Positions 48,673 through 58,035 of a stretch of 64,000 bases of DNA are shown in pieces (the stretch's first letter is position 1; each line of letters begins with the position of its first letter). This stretch comes from Pseudo-nitzschia pungens. Lineage: Eukaryota > Bacillariophyta > Bacillariophyceae > Bacillariales > Bacillariaceae. A model generated the notes under the pieces. It did not search any database, was not told the DNA's origin, and saw nothing but the letters and a program-made list of their open reading frames with translations. The translations under genes were made by a program, and so were the position numbers. The DNA lies in assembly GCA_037355855.1 (NCBI GenBank), contig CM074760.1, positions 7,308,501 through 7,372,500 on the forward strand. The letters are read 5' to 3'.

Positions 48673-49616
48673 GGTTGATTGATTATTCGTTGCTTGCTTC
48701 CTCCTCCTAGACGTTGGAATTCCTGTTGGGTTGATCGATGTTGTTGTCGGTAATCGTCGTCAATGAAACGCAATTGTTCCTGCTTGTCGCTTCTGAGAGA
48801 TAAAAAATCTCAAAAAACAAAATAATGAGAGACGTCAATTTTGAGTGGATTTGGCGCTTTTTCGACGTCTCCCTAGAAATGAAAATTACTCTCGCCTTGC
48901 GCGCGAATTATTGGGTCGAGGGGGTCGAATAATTATTAGGTTTCACCTCCGTATCAACAACCGTGCATCCTCTGATTAAGACTTGTATGAGATAGGAGCC
49001 ACTCATGAAACAAGTTACTAAAAAACATTCGTATCTCACAATGAAAAAGCATCTAAGTCTGGCTACTGAAATTCTTATTTAGCTTGCAAACAGGGAAAAG
49101 AATCGTAAGTAGTGACATGTGTAGTTCGTTTGTCATCTTAGTGATGAAAGAGTCTCAGGTAGTACTAGTAGTACTGTTGTTGTTGCTGCTGGTGACTCCT
49201 GTTTGTTACTTTTGGCTGAATCTTGCTTAGTAGCTCACAACTTCTTCTTCTTCTTCCACCATACCAAAGGCAAAGGACTTAAATTGCATTAACTGGCATA
49301 AAATTTGCGGGATGATGTTTTGAAAGGATCAGGCCTGGACCTCAACTCTAGTACTACATTGAAGAATGTAAATGACACCCCGGGTTGTCCCTCTCTGAAT
49401 GCTTAGGAGTTAGTGGTTAAATGGTCGAACCAACCACCACAGTTCACTGCACGACGTTCAGCAATGGTCACAGATCCAGCAACACTATCCAAATCCAGAT
49501 TGATCATGGGAGAAAAGACTCCCATCATCAAAAACACTTCTATGAAACGAGACTCCTCGAAATCACAGACCAAGAACGCTGATGTCTTTTTCTGGATATT
49601 GGAGAGATTTCACGGC
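48673..49616. other. Intergenic region, 0.9 kb, no supported gene
   Basis: This lies upstream of the FKBP gene and downstream of the methyltransferase gene, both minus strand. Simple TTGTTGTTGCTG and CTTCTTCTTC repeats occur at 49170-49256. No coding frame of interest is present; the plus-strand frame entering from 49413 overlaps the methyltransferase and is a shadow. Confidence 0.5.
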
Positions 49617-52568
49617 TTACGAGCACTTTCCAACAAGGACGGTATTCCTTGTGGAATACTGGATTGGAAATCTCTTGATCGTGATTTCGCGCTCCGCGCC
49701 GAGAGTCCCCGAAACACTAGCCTCGCTAGTAGTAGTACCATCGCCTTTCTTTGTCTCCCGACCCATTTTCTCGAGTGCGGCTTGCGCACGAATCGCGCAA
49801 ATGATGCCGATCGCTTCGCTCGCGAGAGGGATGTTCCCCTGGACTTCCGCGAGGAGTTTCAACGCGGACCAGTCCCCCGGCGGCAGTCCCAGCCACTCCG
49901 GAACGGGTGTCAGCGCGTTCGTCTCGCTCTCCGGGATCATGAGGTGCGGGTTGGAATTGAAGCAGCAGGGGACGATCACGAATCCGGCGCGGCGATGGAC
50001 GGCGTGGTTCAGCGCGACGTCGGACAGATGCCCGCAGGCGTGCAGGGCTACCACGACATCCGCATCGACCGCGTCCAGCAGATTGGAGTTGCTCGCGTCG
50101 GCGAATTGAAAATCGACCGGGAGATCGAGTCGCTCGGCCTTCTTTTTTCCGTTCCGCACGGCCCCCGGACAGATGTCCACCACGTGCACCCTCACGCGGT
50201 TCCCCAGGCTCCGTCCGAGATGATTGGCGAGCTGGCCCTTGCCCCCCCCGATGTCGAGAACGGTGAGCTCCCGCGTTCCAAAGTCGGGGTGCGACTCGAG
50301 CACCGCCCGAATCTGTCGGCTCATCCATTCCAGCTGGGGTTTTTTCTTGATCTGCCACTTGCTGCCGGGCATGCCGCGCGGGCGTTGCCGCTTCGCGGCC
50401 GGGTTCGATCGAGGGATCGACTCGGGGGTGCCGCGTGTCGCGCCATTCGCGTTCGGGCCGACCGAGTGGTTGCGGTGGTGGTCGTCGTCGTCGTCGTCGT
50501 CGTCGTCCCGGATGGTTCCGTCACCGCTTTGGTTCCCGCCCCCGCGCTCGGATGGTTCGTCTTCGATACCGGTCGCTATCACGGGATACATCTCGGAGAG
50601 ATGCCGGTACTTTTCCATGACTCGCAACAGCGCCGGATCCAGTCTTCCCATCGCGTTGCCGCTCGACGAAAATTCTTTTTGCAACCGAACGGCGAGCACG
50701 TTGGCCTTCCATTGTCGCTCCGTCGCATCGGATTGAAGGGAGAGGCGTTTCGCTTCCTCGTGGGGGATCAGCAACGCCCCCGCGGCTTCTCTCGGGTCGA
50801 TGCGTTTTTCGTGCAGCAGATCCAACAGGTGTCGGATCGTGACCGGGCGGTGGGACGACCGAACCAGCGCGATGTCCTCGACCCACACGTGCATCGGTGG
50901 CGGCGGCTTCGTCTCTCGCCCCCGATTCTCCCCGTCGCTGGCGCGGGGTTCGTCCGCGCGGGGAGGAAGCAAAATCCGGCCTTCCACCCGCACCCTGGAC
51001 CCGCCGGCGATCAGATTTTGGTACACGCCGCTGTCCTTCGTGTTCGTGTGCGACAAAACGTCCGGATGGAGCAAGCACGCAAGCCGAAACGGCGTTTCCG
51101 CCATCGCGTTGCCTCCTCGTGTGGTTGTGGTTGTGGGTGTTGTTGTTGATGATGATGGTGATGATGATGGATCTTGGACCTCGAACGGAGGGTTCGTCAT
51201 TTCGTCCACGAGGTAGATCATGGTGACGTTGCCGTCGAACCGTCGTCTGTTCTGGACCCACCCCGTGAGCGCGACTCTCGCCGAGGCGTCCCCACCGGGA
51301 GTCCTGCTGCTGCTGCGCTCGGCCATTCGTTTCATTTCCGAGAGGGTTTCCCGGACCGTCCCCGTTGTTTCGCGATTCGGCGCCGGCCTCTCGGAATTTC
51401 GTTCCGTCGCGCTCGCCCGAGACGCCCCGAGGTCTCGCGAGAGTCGCTCCGGAACCCTCCGCCATTCCCTCGGAGCCGGGGGCACCACGTAATTCCCCTC
51501 TTTCTTCGACATCGCCCTCTGATCGGCGGCGACCGGATACAGCGGATCGCGCGGAAGCGCGGACAGGATGTCCTTCGACAGTCGTTTCAGCCGCCGGCTC
51601 ACGGCCTTGCGTCGCGCCATTTCGGTGAGAGAGGAGTCATCGTTGTCGTTGTCGTTGTCGTTGTCGTTGCCGAGATCGGCACCTTGCGCTTCGTGCGTCA
51701 AAGAAGCACGGCATTCCTCCAGTACGGACCGGATGCTCTCGTTGTTATCATCACTATCATCCCTGCTACTAGTACTATTACTGGCGCTCCCACCACCACC
51801 ACCAACACTGCCATCTCTATCGAACCGCTCTCGGGCACCGGCGGCGCAGGCCAGAACCACTTCCTCCAGCGGAATGGCCCCGGCCACGGCTTGCTCCAGA
51901 ACAATCTGTATGTGCTGCGGCTGCCGGGGGAGTCCCAGCAGCTCCATCGATGTCAGCGTGAGCACGACGTTGCCGGGAATCCTCGTGGGCGACGGGACTC
52001 CCTCGAGCCGGAACCTGCACCCCTTCAGCAGGCAGCGGCGGTATCCGTCGTGGAAGTCTCCCCGGTAGAGATCCCTGCGCAGCAGCGCCTGGCACAGGTT
52101 GCGGTCGCCGTCGTTTTCGCTATCGCTATCGTTTTCGTTTTCGTTTTGGTCGTCGGTGTTCGACTTGGACTTGGACTTCGGTTTCGATTTCGACTCGGCT
52201 CGTCGTCGTTCGCGATCGACGCGAAAGTCGAGAAAGGCCAGGTTCTTTCCGATCGATCGCTTGGACGTGACGTATCCCTCGACGACGATCGGGGACGCGT
52301 CGTTCCGATGGAGACGGTCCAGTAGCTCGGACGCAAAACTCTCGCCATCGTTCGCCGCACCCTTCGAGGATACGGTGTCGGTCGTCGACAACGACAACGA
52401 GAACAATCCGTTCGGTTCCGGCGGCGGCGTTCGAATCCGAATCCGAGGCTCCGGAGTCGTCGGGTGACGACGACAAGGGCGGTGAAGAACGAAAGCGTCG
52501 GTGCCGCCGATGCGCAACAGAAGACTTCCGAGGAACGCCGCGGCTCCGAGCAGGATCTTCGTTGCCAT
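49617..52568 (-). CDS. Plastid-targeted two-OB-fold protein with C-terminal SAM methyltransferase domain
   Basis: Single exon, 983 residues from the ATG at 52568. The N-terminus is a signal peptide ending GGTDAFVLHRP, a plastid-type cleavage motif, followed by an Arg/Pro-rich transit region. Residues about 94-220 resemble an OB-fold of the anticodon-binding type (VVEGYVTSKRSIGKNLAFLDFRV). A second similar region at about 425-560 begins VALTGWVQNRRRFDGNVTMIYL. After a helical segment and an Asp-rich loop, residues about 750-983 form a Rossmann methyltransferase: TVLDIGGGKGQLANHLG (SAM loop), VHVVDICPGAV, FQFADASNS, and VVALHACGHLSDVAL ... FVIVPCCFN. The last motifs are those of the METTL25/TRM13/GSTCD type rather than DNA methylases. 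An RNA substrate in the plastid is a reasonable inference. The CDS is GC-rich with many Asp/Asn/Ser codon runs. Confidence 0.8.
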   Translation of the reverse strand: MATKILLGAAAFLGSLLLRIGGTDAFVLHRPCRRHPTTPEPRIRIRTPPPEPNGLFSLSLSTTDTVSSKGAANDGESFASELLDRLHRNDASPIVVEGYVTSKRSIGKNLAFLDFRVDRERRRAESKSKPKSKSKSNTDDQNENENDSDSENDGDRNLCQALLRRDLYRGDFHDGYRRCLLKGCRFRLEGVPSPTRIPGNVVLTLTSMELLGLPRQPQHIQIVLEQAVAGAIPLEEVVLACAAGARERFDRDGSVGGGGGSASNSTSSRDDSDDNNESIRSVLEECRASLTHEAQGADLGNDNDNDNDNDDSSLTEMARRKAVSRRLKRLSKDILSALPRDPLYPVAADQRAMSKKEGNYVVPPAPREWRRVPERLSRDLGASRASATERNSERPAPNRETTGTVRETLSEMKRMAERSSSRTPGGDASARVALTGWVQNRRRFDGNVTMIYLVDEMTNPPFEVQDPSSSPSSSTTTPTTTTTRGGNAMAETPFRLACLLHPDVLSHTNTKDSGVYQNLIAGGSRVRVEGRILLPPRADEPRASDGENRGRETKPPPPMHVWVEDIALVRSSHRPVTIRHLLDLLHEKRIDPREAAGALLIPHEEAKRLSLQSDATERQWKANVLAVRLQKEFSSSGNAMGRLDPALLRVMEKYRHLSEMYPVIATGIEDEPSERGGGNQSGDGTIRDDDDDDDDDHHRNHSVGPNANGATRGTPESIPRSNPAAKRQRPRGMPGSKWQIKKKPQLEWMSRQIRAVLESHPDFGTRELTVLDIGGGKGQLANHLGRSLGNRVRVHVVDICPGAVRNGKKKAERLDLPVDFQFADASNSNLLDAVDADVVVALHACGHLSDVALNHAVHRRAGFVIVPCCFNSNPHLMIPESETNALTPVPEWLGLPPGDWSALKLLAEVQGNIPLASEAIGIICAIRAQAALEKMGRETKKGDGTTTSEASVSGTLGAEREITIKRFPIQYSTRNTVLVGKCS

Positions 52569-53315
52569 CGTTGGTTCCTGTTGCGGCTAGTTAGCTACCC
52601 AGCACCTACCGGCTCTCCTCTGCTCTCGTTCGGCGTATCGCTTGTTTGGTCGGGACGGGTTTGGGCCTTGTTGGGCCTTGCCAGGAGTGATGCTGAATGC
52701 TCGATGCTATATGATACGATGATGGATGATACGATGATGGATGATGGATGATGGATGATGGATGATGGCGGGCAGCAAGCGGCAAGAGAAAACTTGACTT
52801 GGGAATGAATCATCATCCGAGTGCCGACTGAGTCGTCGCAAGCTCCGACATGCTGACAGACGGACCGCAGGAGTAAGATTACGGGATCATGATGAACTCA
52901 CAAGAAAGACAGACATAGTCCTATGAAGAAGTCAACGCAGCTGTTTCTCTTGCTTGGATGGACGATTGATTGAGATGATGATGGATGATGGATGACTAAA
53001 AAATTCATTCATGAACCGCAAATCCTTGCTCCCATTCACTAACCTTACTTGTAATTAAGGTTACTGCACTTCGCACTGACTCTCATGACCTTTGTAAGAT
53101 TACGAGTACCGTACCGTATTACGCTATCGGTAATGATAAGATTAAGTTACCTTACGTACCGTTCGAACGAAGCTCAGAGGAAGATCCACTAACCTTACTT
53201 ATCCAATCCGAAACTCCAAACTCCCTCGGCGCTCTTCACTTTTGATGGACCATTGAAACTCAACTAACTAAAAAAAAAGCCCAAGAGATCGAACGCACGC
53301 AATTCGCAATCCACA
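52569..53315. promoter_or_regulatory. Divergent upstream region with ATGATGG microsatellite and GTAAGGTTA motifs
   Basis: A 747-bp spacer between the divergent methyltransferase and TPR/J-protein genes. It contains a GATGATGGATGATACGAT-type microsatellite at 52717-52768 and again at 52975-52995. Several CCTTACTT / TAAGGTTAC / TAAGTTACCTTACG motifs lie at 52873-52885, 53041-53066, 53094-53160 and 53190-53205. No gene is supported. Confidence 0.55.
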
Positions 53316-54727
53316 ATGGCGGATTCGGCGACCGCTGCAGCTGCGGCCGCAACCCCCGCCGCGCCCCAACCCGAACAACCAACTCCCCCCGACCAAAGAG
53401 AAGACTGGGAGATCCAGCGCGACGAGCACAAGCAATCCGCCGACCGGGCCTTTCGGGCGGGCGGCTTCAAGACCGCCATCGATCAGTACACGAAGGCCAT
53501 CAGCGTCGACCCCGAATCCGTCGTCCTGCACAGCAATCGATCGGCGGCGTACCTGGCCAACGGGGAGACCTCCAGGGCCCTCAGGGACGCCCGCACGTGC
53601 GTTCGCGCTGGACGCTTCCTTCGTCAAGGGACACTCCCGATTGGCCGCGGCGCTCCTGGCCCTCAAGCGATTCGAGCAGGCGGGGGAGGCCTACGAACGC
53701 GTGCTGGAGAAGGACCCGAGCAACGCCGCGGCCAGGAGGGGAGCCGGCGTTTGCCAGAGGGAAATCGCGAAGCGATTGACGCTGGAGGAACGGAAACGCC
53801 GGAAGCAGGAGGAAGAACGAGAAAAGGCCGAGGCGGCAGCGGCGGCGGCAGCCAAGGAAGCGGAGAAGGTCGACGAGAAAGGCAACGACGACGACGAAGA
53901 CGAAGACGATTTGCTCAACGACTTTTTCGACGAGGTGGACGAGGTCGTGGCCAAGAAGGAGGCATCGTCATCATCATCATCTTCTTCTTCTAATAGCAAC
54001 AAGAACAACAACAATGCCATTCGCAACGATCGCGAAACGCTCGGGACGGCCCGGCAACAAATCGACCGCCTCCTCAAGCCCCGCTACGAGTGGCGGAATC
54101 TCAATCCCTACTACGTCCTGCAGCTTCCGGCGGCGACCGCCACCGACGAGGACATTTCACGGCGGTACAAGGCGCTCAGCCTGCTGCTCCATCCCGACAA
54201 GAACCGATCCGCGCTGGCGAACAACGACGACGAAGACGAGGCCGAGAAGGAGAGGGAGAGGGCGCAGCTCGCCTACGATCAGGTGCAGACCGCCAAGAAC
54301 CTCCTGTCGGACCCGGGCCGGAAGAAATACGCGCAATCGCTGGTGGCGGAGGGAATGAAGAATGGGGAAGCCCGATGGAAACGAGAACAGCACCGGCGAC
54401 GACAAACGGGGAACAACAACAACAAACAGAACAACAACAGCAACAACAACAAAGAAGACGGCGACGAAACCCTGGAATCCGTTCGGGAAAAGGAAGTCAT
54501 GCGGATTTTTGCGCAGATCGAGATGAAGCGAAAGGAGGTGGAAGAGCGGGAGCGCAGGTTCGAGCAGAGGGAGCAGCAGCAGGAGGACGACGAACTCGAA
54601 AAGCAAGCGGAGGGAACGAAAGTTTGACAAGCAGTGGAGGAAGGAAGATCGGGTCGACAAGCGCGTCGGAAACTGGCGGGAATTCGATGCCACCAAGAAG
54701 AAGAAGAAGAAGAAGCGAACAACGTGA
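53316..54727 (+). CDS. TPR co-chaperone fused to DNAJC8-like J-domain protein (two frame breaks)
   Basis: The ATG at 53316 opens an Ala/Pro-rich leader and a TPR region (FRAGGFKTAIDQYTKAISVD, LHSNRSAAYLANGETSRAL). After removal of one base at about 53604 the frame continues ALDASFVKGHSRLAAALLAL and then an acidic segment. The middle matches DNAJC8/SPF31: TARQQIDRLLKPRYEWRNL, NPYYVLQL, a J domain with the HPD motif (LLLHPDKNR), and IFAQIEMKRKEVEERERRFE. The J-protein C-terminus (FDKQWRKEDRVDKRVGNWRE, then a poly-Lys end) lies in the next frame and ends at 54727. This again requires loss of one base, near the AAAA run at 54599-54602. The corrected product is about 469 residues. DNAJC8 is a spliceosome-associated J protein that activates Hsp70; the TPR part normally binds Hsp70/Hsp90 tails. 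Confidence 0.78.
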
Positions 54728-56334
54728 CGGAAGGGATACGGTAGCTTGCGAGAGAGTCCGATGCGTTTCGAGCGCGCTTTGGACGTGTACCGCAATGGAA
54801 CACTATGCAATGCGAATGCAACTACGAATACGAATGCAATGCTCAATGCTCAATGCAATTCAATAATGAATATGAATACAAAGTGTAATGCAATACAACA
54901 CAATACTAAAACGATTTTGATCTTGGGATTTTTTTGTTCGAGGATGGTGAATAGCGCACAAGTTTGTGCGCACGCGGTTGCATCCATGGTGCACGCAATC
55001 CCCCTTTGGAAGGACCGGCTCCGTTTCGCGCCGTCCCGAAGGAATCCTTCCTTGGTTGGTTCCAATTTGGGGCCGCATCCATTTCGATCGATCGATCGAT
55101 CGATTTGAGATTGATTCGATTCGATTGATCCCGATGCGAGTGTCCGCGGTGAATCATCCACGGAGATCCGTTCGGAGGTTGACTCTTTTTTTGTTTTTGC
55201 GTTTGGTAGTTCTGCGGCACCAAGAAATCCTCGATTTCAGTGGGCCGCCGATCCCTTGCGACTTTGGGACGCTTCGCTTTCGTGCGGCTCCAACCGAAAC
55301 GCAAATGAATACGAAGTACAAGTACGTGTACGTAATAGTATGCTTTTATTCGAATATCCGTAAGGATTGCGCCAATTCCTACTGCCATCTTGCGCTTCAC
55401 ATCCGACTGTCCTCACCGGAGACAGAGAGAGCTGCACTCCGCCGTTCGTTGCGTCCCTGTCCCTGTCCCTGGCACGGCTTCCGGCACCGATCGACGGAAC
55501 GAGGTCCCGACCGACCCCATCCGTTCCGTGGCTGGGGCGCTCCGCAATCGCGACGGAACAAACGACAGTGGTGAAAACACACGATGCCATACTCTAATCG
55601 TAACAATAACAATAACAATAACAATATCAATGAATTGTATTGCCACAAGTGAATCCGTAGACTTTCCCGCACCGCATGCAGTGCGCGACAGGAACGTTTC
55701 ACCGTCATTGGGACAAACATTCCGCGGAGGATGACACGTGCAGGATGCTGGTGCTGATGGGATGGGACGGGATGGGATGGGATGGAGGTGTACGGCAGCT
55801 ACCGATGCGCCGTGCAGCTCTAGGAGTCGTGTATCTCTCTCCAGAAATCCGACTGACTCGGTGATGCGTGAATACGCAACCCACTGATTCTCTCCGTATA
55901 CACCTACCTATTACCTATCATGACTCAGCAATGTGATCATCTCAAGTTTTACAATGATATTATCACATGCTCTGAAAAAAGTGATACTATTCAGGTACGA
56001 GTGCGGAGTGCGCAGAGAACAGCGAACGGTAGATTTTCCGGTCACCCATCGATACGGGCCATCACAACATCGTTATGATTATGTGATCCACCCCCCTCCA
56101 CCCCCGAGACTACTGTTCCAAGTTGCGGCACCGAGAAGAGGCACGACAAAACATGATACTGGTGGGATGCGCTTGCGGGCATTCTCTGCTCCACCCGATT
56201 CGATTCGATTCCATTCCATTTGATTCCATTCGATTCCATTTGATTCATTCTGTTCGTGTTGTGGGGCGGGTCGGACGGACCGTGGTCGTCATTACTGATC
56301 ACGAACACCCATAGGTACTCTGCCATGCTAATTA
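54728..56334. other. Intergenic region, 1.6 kb, simple repeats only
   Basis: No supported gene. It contains an AATGCAATGC-type repeat (54800-54900), GATCGATCGATCGATC at 55086-55101, GTCCCTGTCCCTGTCCCTGG at 55452-55473, AACAATAACAAT at 55599-55625, GGGATGGGATGG at 55757-55787, and a pentanucleotide GATTCGATTCCATT repeat at 56198-56252. Confidence 0.55.
56198..56252. repeat. Pentanucleotide (ATTCG/ATTCC) repeat
   Basis: About eleven five-base units of ATTCG, ATTCC and ATTTG type run in line, overlapping no gene. It is a microsatellite-like tract next to the small secreted-protein gene. Confidence 0.8.
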
Positions 56335-56718
56335 TTATCCCCAATAGGGTACGGTTGGCTCTGGGGATGGCTCTGGGGATGGCTCTGGGGATGGCTCTGG
56401 GGATGGCTCTGGGGATGGCTCGGGGGATGGCTCTTTGGTTGGGTGTTGGGTCGGCTCTTGGGACGGGCATTCGGTTGGAAATTGCGAGGGGGATGATGTT
56501 TCGGAAACACCCTTCTTTTTGGTCGTCTTCTCGGTCGCCTCGGTGGGCCTCAAAAGGGTGGCACCGGGGGCGATGCTGGTTTTCTTGGTAGTCTTCTTCT
56601 TGGCTGTCAAGATGCGGGCTGTTGCGGGATGCGGGTTGTTGCCCTCGACGGGAATCATGACGTGTGTGCACGGGGCCATCCAGGTCACGGCAACCGCAAG
56701 AATGGATGCCTTGACCAT
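56335..56718 (-). CDS. Small secreted protein with EPSP repeats
   Basis: From the ATG at 56718 the frame gives 127 residues. The first 24 or so (MVKASILAVAVTWMAPCTHV) form a likely signal peptide. A Lys/Thr-rich segment follows (LTAKKKTTKKTS, TEKTTKKK), then PxxxPSQEPTQHPTKEPS and seven EPSP-type four-residue repeats before the stop. This layout is a miniature of the giant protein's signal peptide, Lys-rich segment and PSxxPS design. No enzymatic domain is present. The short length and repeat content leave room for doubt; a cell-surface or wall role is an inference. Confidence 0.55.
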   Translation of the reverse strand: MVKASILAVAVTWMAPCTHVMIPVEGNNPHPATARILTAKKKTTKKTSIAPGATLLRPTEATEKTTKKKGVSETSSPSQFPTECPSQEPTQHPTKEPSPEPSPEPSPEPSPEPSPEPSPEPTVPYWG

Positions 56719-58035
56719 GATTGAAACTGACGAAAGTGAATAAAAAGGGAAGGAACGGAAAGGGAAGGAAGGAGCTGCACGTGCGTGTACGTCAGATTGC
56801 ACAAACAATGCCCGATTTCGAAGGAATGACTCTCGAATCTTCCGTTTTTGAGATTGTGGCAGGAGAAACCGTTTTGCAATCTCCCGCGTGGCAACCGAGG
56901 ACGGTCTTTGGTCCGGCAAAACTGCTGTGTACAGGCAGCTGCGTTCCTCGCATTCGTTGGTGTGACAAGGCCAGAAAATTCGGGTCGGTTGTTCCCGAAC
57001 CTCTCACCGTTTTGTGGTGCGTGCAACAAGTACCCGTAGCGGTGTGACAACCGAAATGATGGTGGCTCCCACAGCTTCATCGAACGAATTGAAATCACCA
57101 AGAACAATGAATACTTCAAGTGCGAGCCATCCGGGCTGCGTGGAACACGAGAATGTCAAGCGCAAGTTCAATGGGTTGCGTGGCTCATGATTGATTCAAT
57201 AAGTTTTGACTGTTACAGTACGTACTCCTCGCACTTGCATGGCACGAAGTAACTTACCATGTGTGACACTTGGTTTTCCTCGGTGCAGGGACGAGAGCGG
57301 TTCTTGCAGCGGGAATGACGAATAAATCCATCCGTCTTCATAATCGGAGAGACGTGGCTGTACCTAGTGCCACGGTTGCGATGTAACGCACAAGGGCAAC
57401 AGCAAGGTATCGAAGGAAGGGGGATTCATTTGTCCAAGGTGTGTCACATTAGATCTTGCTCCATCTTCACTCCTAGGTTTTTCTTTGAATCATCAAAATC
57501 AAAATACTGCAGTGGAGTTGTCGAACTAGTCTTAACCTTAATAATAATCACCGAGCAACATAGAAGCACCATGACGGGATCGCCAGTGGTCCAGTGCAAT
57601 GCTGATAACCTTACCATCACTTTTGCGCAGTAACCTCGCCTTACCATGTACAAGGTTCATCAGGCCTACGAAGCTACATGCCGGTTATTACTTCTGTCTG
57701 TATTGAGTAAGATTATGGTTTCCATAACGATTTGCTTTTTGGCGCGTTTCTGTTCCCGCCAAACATACCTTTTGTGCATTTTTTTGTACGAAACGCCCCA
57801 CGCCTGGAAAGTTACAAATTGGTAACCGCACTCAACACTCATAACGGTAGAGGGCAGAGTAGAGTAGACGAACGACAACCGACAAACCACGAGACAAGCC
57901 AAAGGCCAGCAGCTCGCAACACAAGACAGTGTTCTCTGGAAACCGGGAACCACCACTCGATCACAACACTCTACAGAAGCAGAAGCAGAAGCAGCTTCTG
58001 CAGCAGCAGGATCAGAAGCAGCAGCAATCAACACC
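56719..58035. other. Divergent intergenic region, 1.3 kb
   Basis: This separates the small secreted protein gene and the MCM-binding protein gene. It contains AGTAACTTACC and AACCTTAC-type motifs at about 57250, 57533, 57606 and 57627, and a CAGAAGCAGAAGCAG repeat just upstream of the MCM-binding protein ATG (57975-58028). Short frames here have no recognisable products. Confidence 0.5.

Noticed and set aside
49413..51149. Plus-strand frame of 578 codons overlapping the methyltransferase.
   Set aside because: Antisense shadow of a GC-rich coding region without any domain.
54728..55800. Short frames with Asn/Thr-rich or Arg-rich translations after the J-protein gene.
   Set aside because: They arise from simple repeats such as AATGC and AACAAT units.
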